From NCBI GenBank assembly GCA_036227345.1, contig CP109468.1:4154001-4218000 (forward strand): a DNA stretch of 64,000 nt. Direction: 5' to 3'. How positions within the stretch are numbered: position 1 is the first letter of the stretch; each line of letters begins with the position of its first letter. Made by a program: the position numbers and the translations under genes. The notes under the pieces were generated by a model that worked only from the letters and a program-made list of their open reading frames with translations, was not told where the DNA came from and did no database searches. This document shows positions 8,627 to 17,065 of the stretch, one piece after another. The stretch is from Streptomyces sp. NBC_01463 (GTDB lineage Bacteria > Actinomycetota > Actinomycetes > Streptomycetales > Streptomycetaceae).

Positions 8627-10518
8627 GGCGTACGTCCTCCTGAGCGGGTCGGTGATGCCTCTACCCCTACCCCAACCACGCCTCCCCCGCCCCGCTTCCC
8701 GCTTCCGGCGCCGCGTACCGCCGCCGCGGTGAGGACGGCCAGGGCGCCGAGGACGGCGAGGGCGGCCGCGGGGGCGAGGACGGACCAGGGGGCGCGTTCG
8801 GCGTAGGGGAGGTTCTCGGAGAGCATGCGCCCCCATTCGGGTGAGGGGGGTGCGGTGCCGAGGCCGAGGAAGCCGAGGGAGGCGAGGGCCAGGGCGATGG
8901 CGGGGACGCGCAGGACGGCGTGGCGGGCGATGGGCGGCAGGACGCCGGGCAGGAGGTGGCGGCGCAGCAGGTGGAGCGGTCCGGCGCCGAGTGCGCGGGC
9001 GGCGGCCAGGTGCGGGGCGGCGCGTTCCTGGGCGTGCAGGGCGCTGGTGTGGGCGGCGAGGGGCGCCCAGGCCACGGCGGTGACGGCGGCCGCGGCCCCC
9101 CAGGGACCGGGGCCCGCGACGCCGGCGACGACGAGGCCGGTGAGGATCGCGGGCAGCGCGTTGGCGGTCTCGGTGAGCGCTCCGGCGCGTACGGCTCCGA
9201 TGACGAGGCCGATGAGCAGGGTGGCGGCGGAGACGGCGACGGCGGTCAGGACGGTGCGGGCGGCGCCGTGGCCGAGGCGGGCGAGGATGTCGCGGCCCAG
9301 CGAGTCCGTGCCGAAGGGGTGGGCGGCGGAGGGTCCGGCGAGGCGGGCGGCGGCGTCGATGTGGAGCGGGTCGCGCAGGAGTCCGGCGGCGGTCACGGCG
9401 GCGAAGAGCGCGGCGAGGAGGAGTGCGCCGGCGATCAAGGACCGGCGTGCGCGGGCGGCCGGCGGGACGAGCGCGGGCAGGGCGTCCTCGTGGAGGGCGG
9501 GGCCGAGCAGCGCGCGGGTGGTGAGGCGGGCCGCGAGGCCGGCGGCGGTGCCCAGGACCAGCAGGATCAGGACGCAGGCCTGGAGGACGGGGAGGTCCTG
9601 GGCGAGGGCGGCGGCCAGCGCGGTGGAGCCGAGTCCGGGGACGGCGTAGAGGGTCTCGACGGCGACGGCTCCGCCGGTGAGCCCGACGACGACCATGCCG
9701 AGCTGGGGCAGCAGGCCGGGCAGGGTGCGGCGCAGGGCGTGGCGGGCGGTGCGGTGTCCGGGCAGGCCGGCCGCGGTGGCGGCGCGGGCCCACGGCTCGG
9801 CGAACGCGGCGGGCAGTGCGTCGTCCAGCAGCCGGCCGAGGAGTGCGCCCGCCGGGATACCCATGGCGAGGGCGGGCAGCACGGCCTGTGCGGGGGTGCC
9901 CCAGCCGAGGGCGGGGAGCCAGTCGAGGCGGACGGCGACGACCGCGGCGAGGACGGCGGCGATCAGGAACTCGGGGAGCGCGGCGAGGACGGCGGCGCCG
10001 GTGCCGGCCCCGGCGGTGACGATCCGGCTGCGCGCCCCGCGCCGCAGGGTGCGGGCGGCGAGCGCGGCGGCGGTCAGGAGGGCGACGGCGAGTGAGACGC
10101 CCATCAGGGTCAGGGACACCCCGAGGGCGGATATCGCGTCGGGGGCGACGGGCTGCCCGGAGACCCAGGAGGTGCCGAGGTCGCCGCGGAGGAGCCCGCC
10201 GAGCCAGCCGCCGAGTACGTGGAGCGGCCCGCCGTCGAGGCCGGTGTCGGCGCGGATGGCGTCGAGGGTCTCGGCGGTGGGCGGCCGGTCGGCGTACCGG
10301 GCGTGCAGGATCGTCAGTGCGGGATCGGTCCGGGTCAGCCGGGGCAGCAGCCCGATGACGGCGACGACCGCGAGGAGTGCGGCGAGCCGCCCGGCCAGTG
10401 CCGCGGCCGGCAGCGTCGGCCCGCGGCGGAGCGGCGTCCGGCGCGTGCGCGCGGCGGGAGTGCGTGCCGGGCGTCGCGGCGGGGCCGGCGTCTCCCGCCG
10501 CTGCACCGGGTGCTTCAC
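8623..10518 (-). CDS. ABC transporter permease, two Dpp/Nik-type permeases fused in one chain
   Basis: A 631-residue integral membrane protein. Residues 1-340 form a DppB/NikB-type permease (GDLGTSWVSGQPV, an EAA-type loop at about 241-270, ETLYAVPGLGSTAL). Residues 345-620 form a DppC/NikC-type permease (HPFGTDSLGRDILARLGHG, a second EAA loop at about 502-530, LGFLGLGTAPPSPEWGRML). Family members are normally two genes of about 300 residues each. The GTG at 10518 is 4 nt beyond the stop of the binding-protein gene. No ATPase gene is adjacent, so the ATP-binding subunits must come from elsewhere. Substrate could be a peptide, nickel or a metal-chelate; the flanking metal boxes favour the latter two. 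Confidence 0.85.
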   Translation of the reverse strand: MKHPVQRRETPAPPRRPARTPAARTRRTPLRRGPTLPAAALAGRLAALLAVVAVIGLLPRLTRTDPALTILHARYADRPPTAETLDAIRADTGLDGGPLHVLGGWLGGLLRGDLGTSWVSGQPVAPDAISALGVSLTLMGVSLAVALLTAAALAARTLRRGARSRIVTAGAGTGAAVLAALPEFLIAAVLAAVVAVRLDWLPALGWGTPAQAVLPALAMGIPAGALLGRLLDDALPAAFAEPWARAATAAGLPGHRTARHALRRTLPGLLPQLGMVVVGLTGGAVAVETLYAVPGLGSTALAAALAQDLPVLQACVLILLVLGTAAGLAARLTTRALLGPALHEDALPALVPPAARARRSLIAGALLLAALFAAVTAAGLLRDPLHIDAAARLAGPSAAHPFGTDSLGRDILARLGHGAARTVLTAVAVSAATLLIGLVIGAVRAGALTETANALPAILTGLVVAGVAGPGPWGAAAAVTAVAWAPLAAHTSALHAQERAAPHLAAARALGAGPLHLLRRHLLPGVLPPIARHAVLRVPAIALALASLGFLGLGTAPPSPEWGRMLSENLPYAERAPWSVLAPAAALAVLGALAVLTAAAVRGAGSGKRGGGGVVGVGVEASPTRSGGRTP

Positions 10519-10522
10519 CCGG

Positions 10523-12049
10523 TCACCCGACGCGGGTGTCTGCGGTGATGAGGGTGCGCTCCATCGGGTCGAGCGAGACGCCGTGGACGCGGCTGTCGTC
10601 GTAGCCCTGGACGAAGCGTTCGTGGAGGAGCGGTACGAGGGCGTCGGTGCCGAGTACGTCTGCCTCGGCGGCCGCGGCGGCGGCGTGGCGGGCGTCGGTC
10701 CCGGCGGTGCCCGCGGCCTTGTCCACGGCGGCGTCGACGCGCTCGTCGCAGAGCTGGGAGATGTTGAAGCTGCCGTCGCAGGTGAAGTCGGAGGCGAGGT
10801 AGGAGACCGGGTCGGCGGTGTCCAGGAGGGTGTTGCGGGCCTGGATGAAGGCGTCGTACTTCCCGGCGAGGGCGTCGGCCTCCAGCTGGGCGTAGTCGCG
10901 GACGACCTGCCTGACGGTGAAGCCGCGCCCGGTGAGCTGCTGCTGGACGACGGTGGCGACCTCGGGGAGCTCGGGCCGGTTGGTGTACGTCGCGAGGACG
11001 ATCTCCTTCGTCTTCGCCACCTGCGCCCGGTCCGCGGCCGCCGCCCGGCCGACGGGGGCCTTGCGGGCGGCGGCCGCCCACGGGACACCGGGGCCGAGCA
11101 GGCCCTGCGCGGTGTCGGCGCGGCCTTCGTGGACGGCCTTGACGAGGGCCTCGGAGTCGATGGCCGAACGGGCGGCGGCGCGCATCGCCGGGTCGGCGAA
11201 GACACCGTGCCGGGTGTTGAGGGAGAGGCCGTTGGTGCGGGCGGAGGGGAATGCGTGGACGAGCCCGTCACCGAGGAGGGAGGCCTGGGAGATGGGTACG
11301 TACTCGGCGACGTCGACGGCGCCCGTGCGCAGGGCGTTGGCACGGGCGGTGCCGTCGGCGACGAACGTGACGTCGGCGCCGGGGGACTCGGCCCTGCCGC
11401 CCCAGTAGGTGTCGTTGCGCTCCAGCGTGGCGCTGACGGCGCCCTTGACCGCGGCGAGGGTGAAGGGTCCGGTGGCGTGCCCGGCCGGGTTCACCTTGCC
11501 GTCGCGGTAGGCGGCGGCGGACAGGATGGTGAGGGAGGGGTTGGCCAGGCGCTGGGGCAGCAGCGGGTCGGCCTCGTCGGTGACGATCCGTACGGCGCCG
11601 GCACCCGCCGCGCTCGCGGTGATACCGGTGTCGGACAGGACGCGGGGCTTGGGCGACGCCTTCTCGGCGGCGTTCAGCGACCGGACGACGGCGGCCGGGT
11701 CGACCTTCGTGCCGTCCTGGAAGACCGCATCGCGCAGGGTGAAGGTCCACTCCTTGGCGCTGTCCCGCTTCCAGGAGGAGGCGAGTGCGGGCTCGGCCGC
11801 GCCGTCGCGGCCGAGGCCGGTGAGGCCCTCGATGACCGCGAGGCGGCTGAGGGTGACGGCGTCGTCGCCGTAGGGGGACATCGCCTGGGCGGGCGGGAAG
11901 GCCATGACGACCCGGAGGCGTTTCCCGTCGTCCGCCGCGCCATCGGTGCCGGACGCGCCGCCGGAGCAGGCGGTGGCGAGCGGGACGAGGAGGGCGGTCG
12001 CGGACAGGGTCAGCGGCAGCGCGGAGCGACGGCGTCGGGGCGTGGGCAT
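10523..12049 (-). CDS. ABC transporter solute-binding lipoprotein, peptide/nickel family (SBP_bac_5)
   Basis: A 508-residue extracellular lipoprotein. A basic N-terminus and hydrophobic stretch end in the lipobox LATAC with Cys28 as the lipidated residue. Family features include YGDDAVTLSRLAVIEGL, the WTFTLRDAVFQDGTKVDPAAVV strand-turn region and TGPFTLAAVK. The gene heads an operon with the fused permease (4-nt gap) and the PPOX gene. A Zur-type 15-bp box lies 16-30 nt before the start, across the spacer of a promoter with -10 TATAAG (12058-12063). Ligand class (peptide, nickel, opine-type metallophore) is not readable from sequence. Confidence 0.85.
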   Translation of the reverse strand: MPTPRRRRSALPLTLSATALLVPLATACSGGASGTDGAADDGKRLRVVMAFPPAQAMSPYGDDAVTLSRLAVIEGLTGLGRDGAAEPALASSWKRDSAKEWTFTLRDAVFQDGTKVDPAAVVRSLNAAEKASPKPRVLSDTGITASAAGAGAVRIVTDEADPLLPQRLANPSLTILSAAAYRDGKVNPAGHATGPFTLAAVKGAVSATLERNDTYWGGRAESPGADVTFVADGTARANALRTGAVDVAEYVPISQASLLGDGLVHAFPSARTNGLSLNTRHGVFADPAMRAAARSAIDSEALVKAVHEGRADTAQGLLGPGVPWAAAARKAPVGRAAAADRAQVAKTKEIVLATYTNRPELPEVATVVQQQLTGRGFTVRQVVRDYAQLEADALAGKYDAFIQARNTLLDTADPVSYLASDFTCDGSFNISQLCDERVDAAVDKAAGTAGTDARHAAAAAAEADVLGTDALVPLLHERFVQGYDDSRVHGVSLDPMERTLITADTRVG

Positions 12050-12064
12050 GGCAACGACCTTATA

Positions 12065-12079
12065 TGAAAATGATTGTCA
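12065..12079 (-). promoter_or_regulatory. Zur-type metalloregulator box
   Basis: TGAAAAT-G-ATTGTCA is a 7-1-7 inverted repeat with one mismatch, matching the streptomycete Zur consensus TGaaAatgatTttCA as I recall it. It sits directly upstream of the -10 of the ABC lipoprotein gene and overlaps the stop codon of the acetyltransferase gene. Zur (zinc) is favoured over iron regulators, whose streptomycete boxes look different. Confidence 0.6.
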
Positions 12080-12703
12080 TTTAACGGGCGGGGTGACCGT
12101 GGCGCCCGCGCCGACGGCGGCGCCCTCGCGCGGCCCGGCCCCCGGGAACGGCAGCTCGAAGTGGACGATGCCCTGGCCGCCGCCCGGCAGTGCGCGCTCG
12201 TCGCACACCTCCGTCGCCAGCGACCGCCAGAACGGCTCGGCGCCCGGCACGGCGGGATCGGTGTGCAGGTAGACCGCCTCGTACCCGCCGGCGTCCGCCA
12301 CGAAGGCGCACAGCTCGCGCACCATCCGGCGCGCGAGCCCGCGCCTGCGGTGCTCCGGCCTGACGTAGATCCGGCAGAGCTGGGCGGTGGTGCCGGACGG
12401 GAAGCGGTCGGCGACCCACTGCGGATTGGGCGGCGCCTGGGGGCCCCGGTCGCGCACGGCACCCGTGGCGACGATCTCGCCCGCGTGCTCGGCCACCAGC
12501 AGCGTGCAGCGCCCGGGGCTCAGGTAGGCGGCCCCGGGATCGATGATGTCGGCGTGCCAGCGCGGTACGTAACCGGACCGCAGGTCGCGGTAGACGGTGT
12601 CGAGCATGACGGCCCGGGCCCCGCCGACGTCCTGCGGACCGGCGGTGCGCAGGACGTACCCGTCGGCGTCGGCCCCTGCCGGAGCGATCGTCGTCGTGCT
12701 CAT
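12077..12703 (-). CDS. GNAT family N-acetyltransferase
   Basis: A 208-residue cytosolic acetyl-CoA-dependent acetyltransferase. The GNAT core is visible as ARAVMLDTVYRDL, LLVAEHAGEIVATGAV, and the pyrophosphate-binding motif A CRIYVRPEHRRRGLARRMV; the C-terminal strands (AVYLHTDPAVPGAEPFW) complete the fold. It precedes the ABC lipoprotein gene on the same strand. Its promoter region carries a Nur-box-like element. The substrate is unknown; the context could suggest modification of a chelator or a resistance role. Confidence 0.8.
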   Translation of the reverse strand: MSTTTIAPAGADADGYVLRTAGPQDVGGARAVMLDTVYRDLRSGYVPRWHADIIDPGAAYLSPGRCTLLVAEHAGEIVATGAVRDRGPQAPPNPQWVADRFPSGTTAQLCRIYVRPEHRRRGLARRMVRELCAFVADAGGYEAVYLHTDPAVPGAEPFWRSLATEVCDERALPGGGQGIVHFELPFPGAGPREGAAVGAGATVTPPVK

Positions 12704-12754
12704 CCCGGAGCTTCACCGTCCCTTGCGCGCCGCATCATTGCCGTATCAGCGTAC

Positions 12755-12771
12755 GTGCAAGTGATGTGCAA
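12755..12771 (-). promoter_or_regulatory. Nur-box-like element over the acetyltransferase promoter
   Basis: On the minus strand the sequence is TTGCAC-ATCAC-TTGCAC, close to the published Nur-box form tTGCaa-N5-ttGCAA. The first TTGCAC also fits a -35 hexamer, with TGATAC 17 nt further as the -10. Bound Nur would cover the -35 and spacer. The window itself encodes Nur near its right end. Confidence 0.5.
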
Positions 12772-12828
12772 CAAGGCCGCGGGTTCCGGGTAGCCCCAGG
12801 TCAGGCCGTCGGCACCACGACGACCCGC

Positions 12829-13341
12829 TCAGCCCGTGCGGTAGACCAGGGCCGTCGCGATGCCCGCGATGCCCTCGCCGCGGCCGGTGAAGCCGAGCCC
12901 GTCGGACGTGGCGGCGGAGAGCGAGACCGGTGCGCCCACGGCCGCGGACAGCACCTTCTGCGCCTCGTCGCGGCGCTTGCCGATCTTCGGCCGCACACCG
13001 ACGACCTGGACGGCGACGTTGCCGATCTCGAAGCCCTCGGACCGGACGATGCGGGCCGCCTCCGTCAGCAGCGTGACGCCCGCGGCGCCGGACCACTCGG
13101 GGCGCCCGGTGCCGAAGTGCTGCCCGAGGTCGCCGAGACCGGCGGCCGAGAACAGCGCGTTGCACGCGGCGTGCGCGACGACGTCGGCGTCGGAGTGCCC
13201 GGCCAGGCCGGGGCCCTCGCCGTCCCAGCGGAGACCCGCGCACCACAGCTCGCGGCCCTCCTCGAAGGCGTGGATGTCGGTGCCGATCCCGACGAGCGGG
13301 ATCACGGGTGCGCTGCGCCCCTCGGAGCTCTCAGAAACCAT
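12829..13341 (-). CDS. ispF: 2-C-methyl-D-erythritol 2,4-cyclodiphosphate synthase
   Basis: A 170-residue enzyme of the MEP isoprenoid pathway that cyclises CDP-methylerythritol phosphate. The metal ligands Asp22 and His24 in GTDIHAF, the [11 protein letters not shown] motif, DLGQHFG and the [14 protein letters not shown] segment are all present. Its start overlaps the end of ispD by 11 bp on the same strand, so the two are translated as a unit. Confidence 0.95.
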   Translation of the reverse strand: MVSESSEGRSAPVIPLVGIGTDIHAFEEGRELWCAGLRWDGEGPGLAGHSDADVVAHAACNALFSAAGLGDLGQHFGTGRPEWSGAAGVTLLTEAARIVRSEGFEIGNVAVQVVGVRPKIGKRRDEAQKVLSAAVGAPVSLSAATSDGLGFTGRGEGIAGIATALVYRTG

Positions 13342-14077
13342 CGTTCGCCCTCCTGCGTGCGAGTACCGCCTCGGCCAGGACCAGATCCAGCGGCCGGGTC
13401 ACCTTGAACGCCTCCTCGTGCCCCGGCACGACCACGACGGGCGCGCCGAGCTGCTCGACCATGCCCGCGTCGTCGGTCGCGCCCTCGCCGCTGACGGCGA
13501 CCTGCTCATGGGCGCGCACCAGGGTGGCGCGGTCGAAGCCCTGCGGCGTCTGTACGGCCCGCAGCCTGGCCCGTACCGGAGTGGAGAGCACCGGCTCGGG
13601 CTCCCCCGGCGCTCCGGGCTCGACCTCCTTGACGGTGTCGGCGAGCGGCAGCGCGGGGACGACGGCGGGTGCCCCGTCCCGTACGGCCTCGATCACCGCG
13701 TCCACCGTGTCGACGGGCACCAGCGGGCGGGCCGCGTCGTGGACCAGGACGGCGGTGACATCGGCGGGCAGCGCGTCCAGCCCGAGCCGCACCGACTCCT
13801 GCCGGGTCTCGCCGCCGGGCACCACCAGGAAGTCGGTGCGCTCGGGCAGGGCGTGCTCGTCGAGGAGGTTCCGCACCTCAGGAGCGCCGTCCGGCGGCGC
13901 GACGACCACGACCAGGGACACATGGCGGGAGGCCGCCATGGCCCGCACGGCGTGGACGAGCATCGGGGTCCCGCCCAGCGCGCGGAGCGCTTTGGGGGCG
14001 CCCGGGCCGAGCCGTACGCCGCGGCCGGCCGCGGGAATCACGGCGGCGGTGCGGTAAGGACGCGGTTGTTCAGACAT
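13331..14077 (-). CDS. ispD: 2-C-methyl-D-erythritol 4-phosphate cytidylyltransferase
   Basis: A 248-residue enzyme that transfers CMP from CTP to methylerythritol phosphate in the MEP pathway. The nucleotide-binding loop [28 protein letters not shown] and the QTPQGF segment are characteristic. The ATG at 14077 is used because GGAG lies 8 nt upstream; the longer frame to 14137 has an unrelated composition. It overlaps ispF by 11 bp. The carD-ispD-ispF order is conserved in streptomycetes. Confidence 0.93.
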   Translation of the reverse strand: MSEQPRPYRTAAVIPAAGRGVRLGPGAPKALRALGGTPMLVHAVRAMAASRHVSLVVVVAPPDGAPEVRNLLDEHALPERTDFLVVPGGETRQESVRLGLDALPADVTAVLVHDAARPLVPVDTVDAVIEAVRDGAPAVVPALPLADTVKEVEPGAPGEPEPVLSTPVRARLRAVQTPQGFDRATLVRAHEQVAVSGEGATDDAGMVEQLGAPVVVVPGHEEAFKVTRPLDLVLAEAVLARRRANDGF

Positions 14078-14509
14078 CGGTTGCACTCCGAAGCATCGGC
14101 ATGTTTGTCTCCACGGCCGACGTGGGTATGGCCACAAGCGAGCCGGGCGCTGCGCCCTGACCCGACCGGGACCCTTTCCGTGACCCCGGGCGAGACGGGT
14201 ACCGCCCCGGCCGCTCGGGATCGACGCCGCACGTCGTCTTCACAAGATCGCGAGCAAAGTACCGGGGGATCGTCGACGAGGCCAACGCGTCGGCGCTTCG
14301 CGAAGAACATCCGGGTTCGCCGGGCCGCGCCGCCCGCAGGAGTCCCGCGAGCGTGCCTTCCTGCCCGGATTCCCCGCAGGGAACGCCCTCCCCGTGGGAG
14401 CCCCGCGTCATGACCGCGCCCGGACATGCCGCAGCGCCCGACGACACACCGTGTGAACGGCTGGTCAGCGGGCACCGCGGCACATTATTTACGACCGGTG
14501 CGATCCGGT
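14078..14509. other. Intergenic region between carD and ispD, nothing recognised
   Basis: The 432 bp contain several overlapping frames on both strands, but their products are Arg-rich and low in secondary-structure pattern, so I do not call a gene. The ispD ribosome-binding site lies at the left edge. No convincing terminator follows carD, so read-through into ispD is possible. Confidence 0.4.
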
Positions 14510-14992
14510 TCAGGACGCGAGGACCTCGTCGAGAAGAGCCTCGGCCTTGTCCTCGTTCGTGTTCTCCGCGAGAGCGAGCTCGCTCACCAGGATCTGGCGA
14601 GCCTTGGCGAGCATGCGCTTCTCACCTGCGGAGAGTCCACGCTCGCGCTCACGACGCCACAGGTCACGGACAACTTCCGCGACCTTGATGACATCGCCGG
14701 ATGCGAGCTTCTCGAGATTTGCCTTGTAGCGTCGGGACCAGTTCGTCGGCTCCTCGGCATACGGTGCGCGCAGCACCTCGAAGACCCGGTCCAGCCCTTC
14801 CTGCCCGACCACGTCGCGCACACCCACGAACTCCGCATTGTCCGCTGGTACACGCACCGTCAAGTCGCCCTGAGCGACCTTGAGCACCAAGTAGGTCTTG
14901 TCCACGCCTTTGATCTGGCGAGTTTCGATAGCCTCGATCAGCGCGGCCCCGTGATGGGGATAGACCACGGTGTCGCCAACCTTGAACGTCAT
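14510..14992 (-). CDS. carD: CarD-family RNA polymerase-binding regulator (CdnL-like)
   Basis: A 160-residue global regulator that binds the RNA polymerase beta subunit and stabilises open promoter complexes, notably at rRNA promoters. The N-terminal Tudor-like RNAP-interaction domain begins [15 protein letters not shown], followed by the LTVRVPADN strand. The C-terminal helical DNA-interaction domain contains [13 protein letters not shown] and [28 protein letters not shown] lies about 10 nt before the ATG. It lies upstream of ispD-ispF, as in other actinobacteria. Confidence 0.95.
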   Translation of the reverse strand: MTFKVGDTVVYPHHGAALIEAIETRQIKGVDKTYLVLKVAQGDLTVRVPADNAEFVGVRDVVGQEGLDRVFEVLRAPYAEEPTNWSRRYKANLEKLASGDVIKVAEVVRDLWRRERERGLSAGEKRMLAKARQILVSELALAENTNEDKAEALLDEVLAS

Positions 14993-15611
14993 GTGACAGG
15001 TACCCCTTCCGTGGCTATCAAGAGTAACACGAGAACTGCTTCTCCTGAATGGCGTTTTCGCAGGTCAGGGCATATCTCGGGGCTTGACAACTGCAACACG
15101 GACGTGCTGCGGAAGGCCCGCGGAGGACGGTATTCGCAGGTCGGAGCCGCTGTACGGGCGAGGAGAAACGCGGACGTTACACCTACCGGAACCCGCTCGG
15201 AAGTGACGAGAAGTCCCGTTTTGCCGGGTTCCGGATGATGAACAATCCGTACTCCGTTCGGGCATCGATCACCCGTACGGCGGTAAGTGCCGATGGCCAA
15301 TGAAATTGATCAACGCCGGACGCCGTGGAAGCTCCGCGCGGATTAAGCGCAATGAATGCGCCACGGCACGTGAACAGCGGCGCGAAGCGCGTGGCGAACG
15401 CGCGGCGGAATTGATCAAGCGTGTTATGTGAACGGCGTGCGAATGATCAGCCCCGTGACGGCCCGCGATCCCCGGGCCCGTGAGGGGCGGGTCGGGTGCG
15501 GGGCGGGGACGGGGGCTCGGTAACCTGGCCGCTGACACACCCTTAGGGCGGCTTTACACCGCTCGCCCGACCCCGTCCGCACGTCCGCTCGTTCAAGGAG
15601 TTGCCGCCGCC
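14993..15611. other. Divergent promoter region between carD and a lipoprotein gene
   Basis: About 620 bp. On the minus strand TACTCT (around 15025) is a plausible carD -10. On the plus strand AAGGAG at 15595-15600 serves the lipoprotein gene. Open frames in this region lack coding character. The stretch around 15040-15430 is less GC-rich than its surroundings and has no motif I recognise. Confidence 0.35.
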
Positions 15612-16289
15612 GTGAGCCGCAGCCTTCGACACGGCGCCCTCGCCGCCACTGCCATCGCGTTCTCGATCGCCGCGCTCTCCGCATGTGGTGCGGGCAACAA
15701 CGCGCAGACGCTCGAGGTCAGGCCTGACAACGCCGCCACTTCGTCCGGCGACATCAAGATCCAGAACGCCAATGTCGTCACCCAGCCGGTGCGCGGCGCC
15801 AACGGTCCGGCCGTGGTCACCGCCACGGTGTTCAACAACGGCTCGAAGGCCGAGACCCTCGACGCCATCACCCTGACGGGCAGCAGCGGCTCCGTGCAGC
15901 TGCACGCCGCCAAGGGCTCGGGCCCGGTCGTGGTGCCGGCCGGCGGCCGGGTCGTCCTCGGCGGCAAGGGCAACGCGTCCGCCGTGATCGAGAACGGCAA
16001 CGAGGCCACGAAGAACGGCAACGTGCAGCCGCTGGTCTTCAAGTTCAGCCGGACCGGCGCCCTCACGCTGGGCGCGTCCGTCGTGCCCTCCGACAACTAC
16101 TTCAGGGGCTTCGGCCCCAGCTCGCTGCCGAAGGCGCCGAAGCTGCCGGAGAAGACGCCCGAGGCGTCGGCCGGCGGTTCCGCGTCCGAGACCCCGGACG
16201 CGTCCACCACGCCCTCGGGCTCGGCCTCCGCGAGCGACTCGGGCACCCCGACCGACGCGGCGTCCGACTCGGCGCAGCCGAACGGCTGA
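15612..16289 (+). CDS. Secreted lipoprotein of unknown function
   Basis: A 225-residue lipoprotein: signal segment ALAATAIAFSIAALSAC with Cys25 as the lipidated residue. The middle is a beta-rich domain (IKIQNANVVTQPV, VVTATVFNNGS, LDAITLTGS, VVVPAGGRVVLGG) that resembles copper-chaperone-like or DUF461-type Ig folds, but no conserved metal-binding Met/His cluster is evident. From about residue 175 the sequence becomes a Ser/Thr/Pro/Asp-rich linker, typical of exposed tails. The GTG at 15612 is preceded by AAGGAG. It faces phoP and shares a terminator with it. Confidence 0.75.
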   Translation: MSRSLRHGALAATAIAFSIAALSACGAGNNAQTLEVRPDNAATSSGDIKIQNANVVTQPVRGANGPAVVTATVFNNGSKAETLDAITLTGSSGSVQLHAAKGSGPVVVPAGGRVVLGGKGNASAVIENGNEATKNGNVQPLVFKFSRTGALTLGASVVPSDNYFRGFGPSSLPKAPKLPEKTPEASAGGSASETPDASTTPSGSASASDSGTPTDAASDSAQPNG

Positions 16290-16310
16290 CCGCACACCCC
16301 GCACGCGCAC

Positions 16311-16351
16311 ACGGCTGAGGCGCCTCCCGGACCGGGAGGCGCCTCAGCCGT
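16311..16351. terminator. Bidirectional terminator, 20-bp palindrome
   Basis: Arms 16311-16330 and 16332-16351 are perfect complements (core GAGGCGCCTCCCGG). It lies between the convergent lipoprotein and phoP genes. Confidence 0.85.
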
Positions 16352-16384
16352 ATCCATGACCCCCGCAGGCGGCCGTGGGCCGGT

Positions 16385-17065
16385 TTACGGCTCGAACTTG
16401 TACCCGAGCCCCCGCACCGTCACGAGGAACCGCGGGGCGCCCGGGTCCGGCTCGATCTTGGCGCGCAGCCGCTTCACGTGGACGTCGAGGGTCTTGGTGT
16501 CACCCACGTAGTCCGCGCCCCAGACCCGGTCGATCAGCTGCATCCGGGTCAGCACCCGGCCGGCGTTGCGCAGCAGCATCTCCAGCAGGTCGAACTCCTT
16601 CAGCGGCAGGTCGACCTTGCCGCCGGAGACCGTGACGACGTGACGGTCCACGTCCATCCGGACCGGTCCCGCCTCCAGGGCGGCCGGGGTGACCTCCTCC
16701 GGCTCCCCGCGGCGGCGCAGCACCGCGCGGATGCGGGCGACGAGCTCCCGCGAGGAGAAGGGCTTGGTCACGTAGTCGTCGGCTCCTATTTCCAGGCCGA
16801 CGACCTTGTCGATCTCACTGTCCTTGGCCGTGACCATGATCACGGGAACGTTGGACCTGCTGCGCAGCTGCCGGCACACCTCGGTGCCGGGGAGGCCGGG
16901 CAGCATCAGGTCGAGGAGCACGAGGTCGGCGCCGTTGCGCTCGAACTCGTCCAGGCCGTCGGGTCCGGTGGCCGCGATGGCGACCTCGAAGCCTTCCTTG
17001 CGGAGCATGTAGGACAGGACGTCGCTGAAGGATTCCTCATCCTCGACGACAAGCACTCGGGTCAC
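16385..17065 (-). CDS. phoP: PhoP, phosphate-starvation response regulator
   Basis: A 226-residue OmpR-type response regulator controlling the pho regulon, and through it antibiotic production, in Streptomyces. The receiver has Asp9/Glu10, phosphorylated Asp52 (VLLDLMLPG), Thr79 and Lys101 (VTKPF). The C-terminal winged helix ends VTVRGLGYKFEP, with the recognition segment DTKTLDVHVKRLR. The GTG start overlaps the phoR stop (GTGA). A divergent phoU and a PHO box upstream of phoR confirm the identity. Confidence 0.95.
   Translation of the reverse strand: MTRVLVVEDEESFSDVLSYMLRKEGFEVAIAATGPDGLDEFERNGADLVLLDLMLPGLPGTEVCRQLRSRSNVPVIMVTAKDSEIDKVVGLEIGADDYVTKPFSSRELVARIRAVLRRRGEPEEVTPAALEAGPVRMDVDRHVVTVSGGKVDLPLKEFDLLEMLLRNAGRVLTRMQLIDRVWGADYVGDTKTLDVHVKRLRAKIEPDPGAPRFLVTVRGLGYKFEP

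Noticed and set aside
8623..11343. Permease frame extended to 906 codons
   Set aside because: The first 275 codons overlap the binding-protein gene in another frame and have Ser/Pro/Arg-rich composition; the GTG at 10518 after the upstream stop is the sensible start.
12065..12079. Iron (DmdR) box at the binding-protein promoter
   Set aside because: Streptomycete iron boxes follow TTAGGTTAGGCTCACCTAA, which this site does not resemble; the 7-1-7 repeat fits Zur better.
14038..14483. Hypothetical genes in the ispD-carD gap
   Set aside because: The overlapping frames have no ribosome-binding site and Arg/Gly-rich products without structure pattern.
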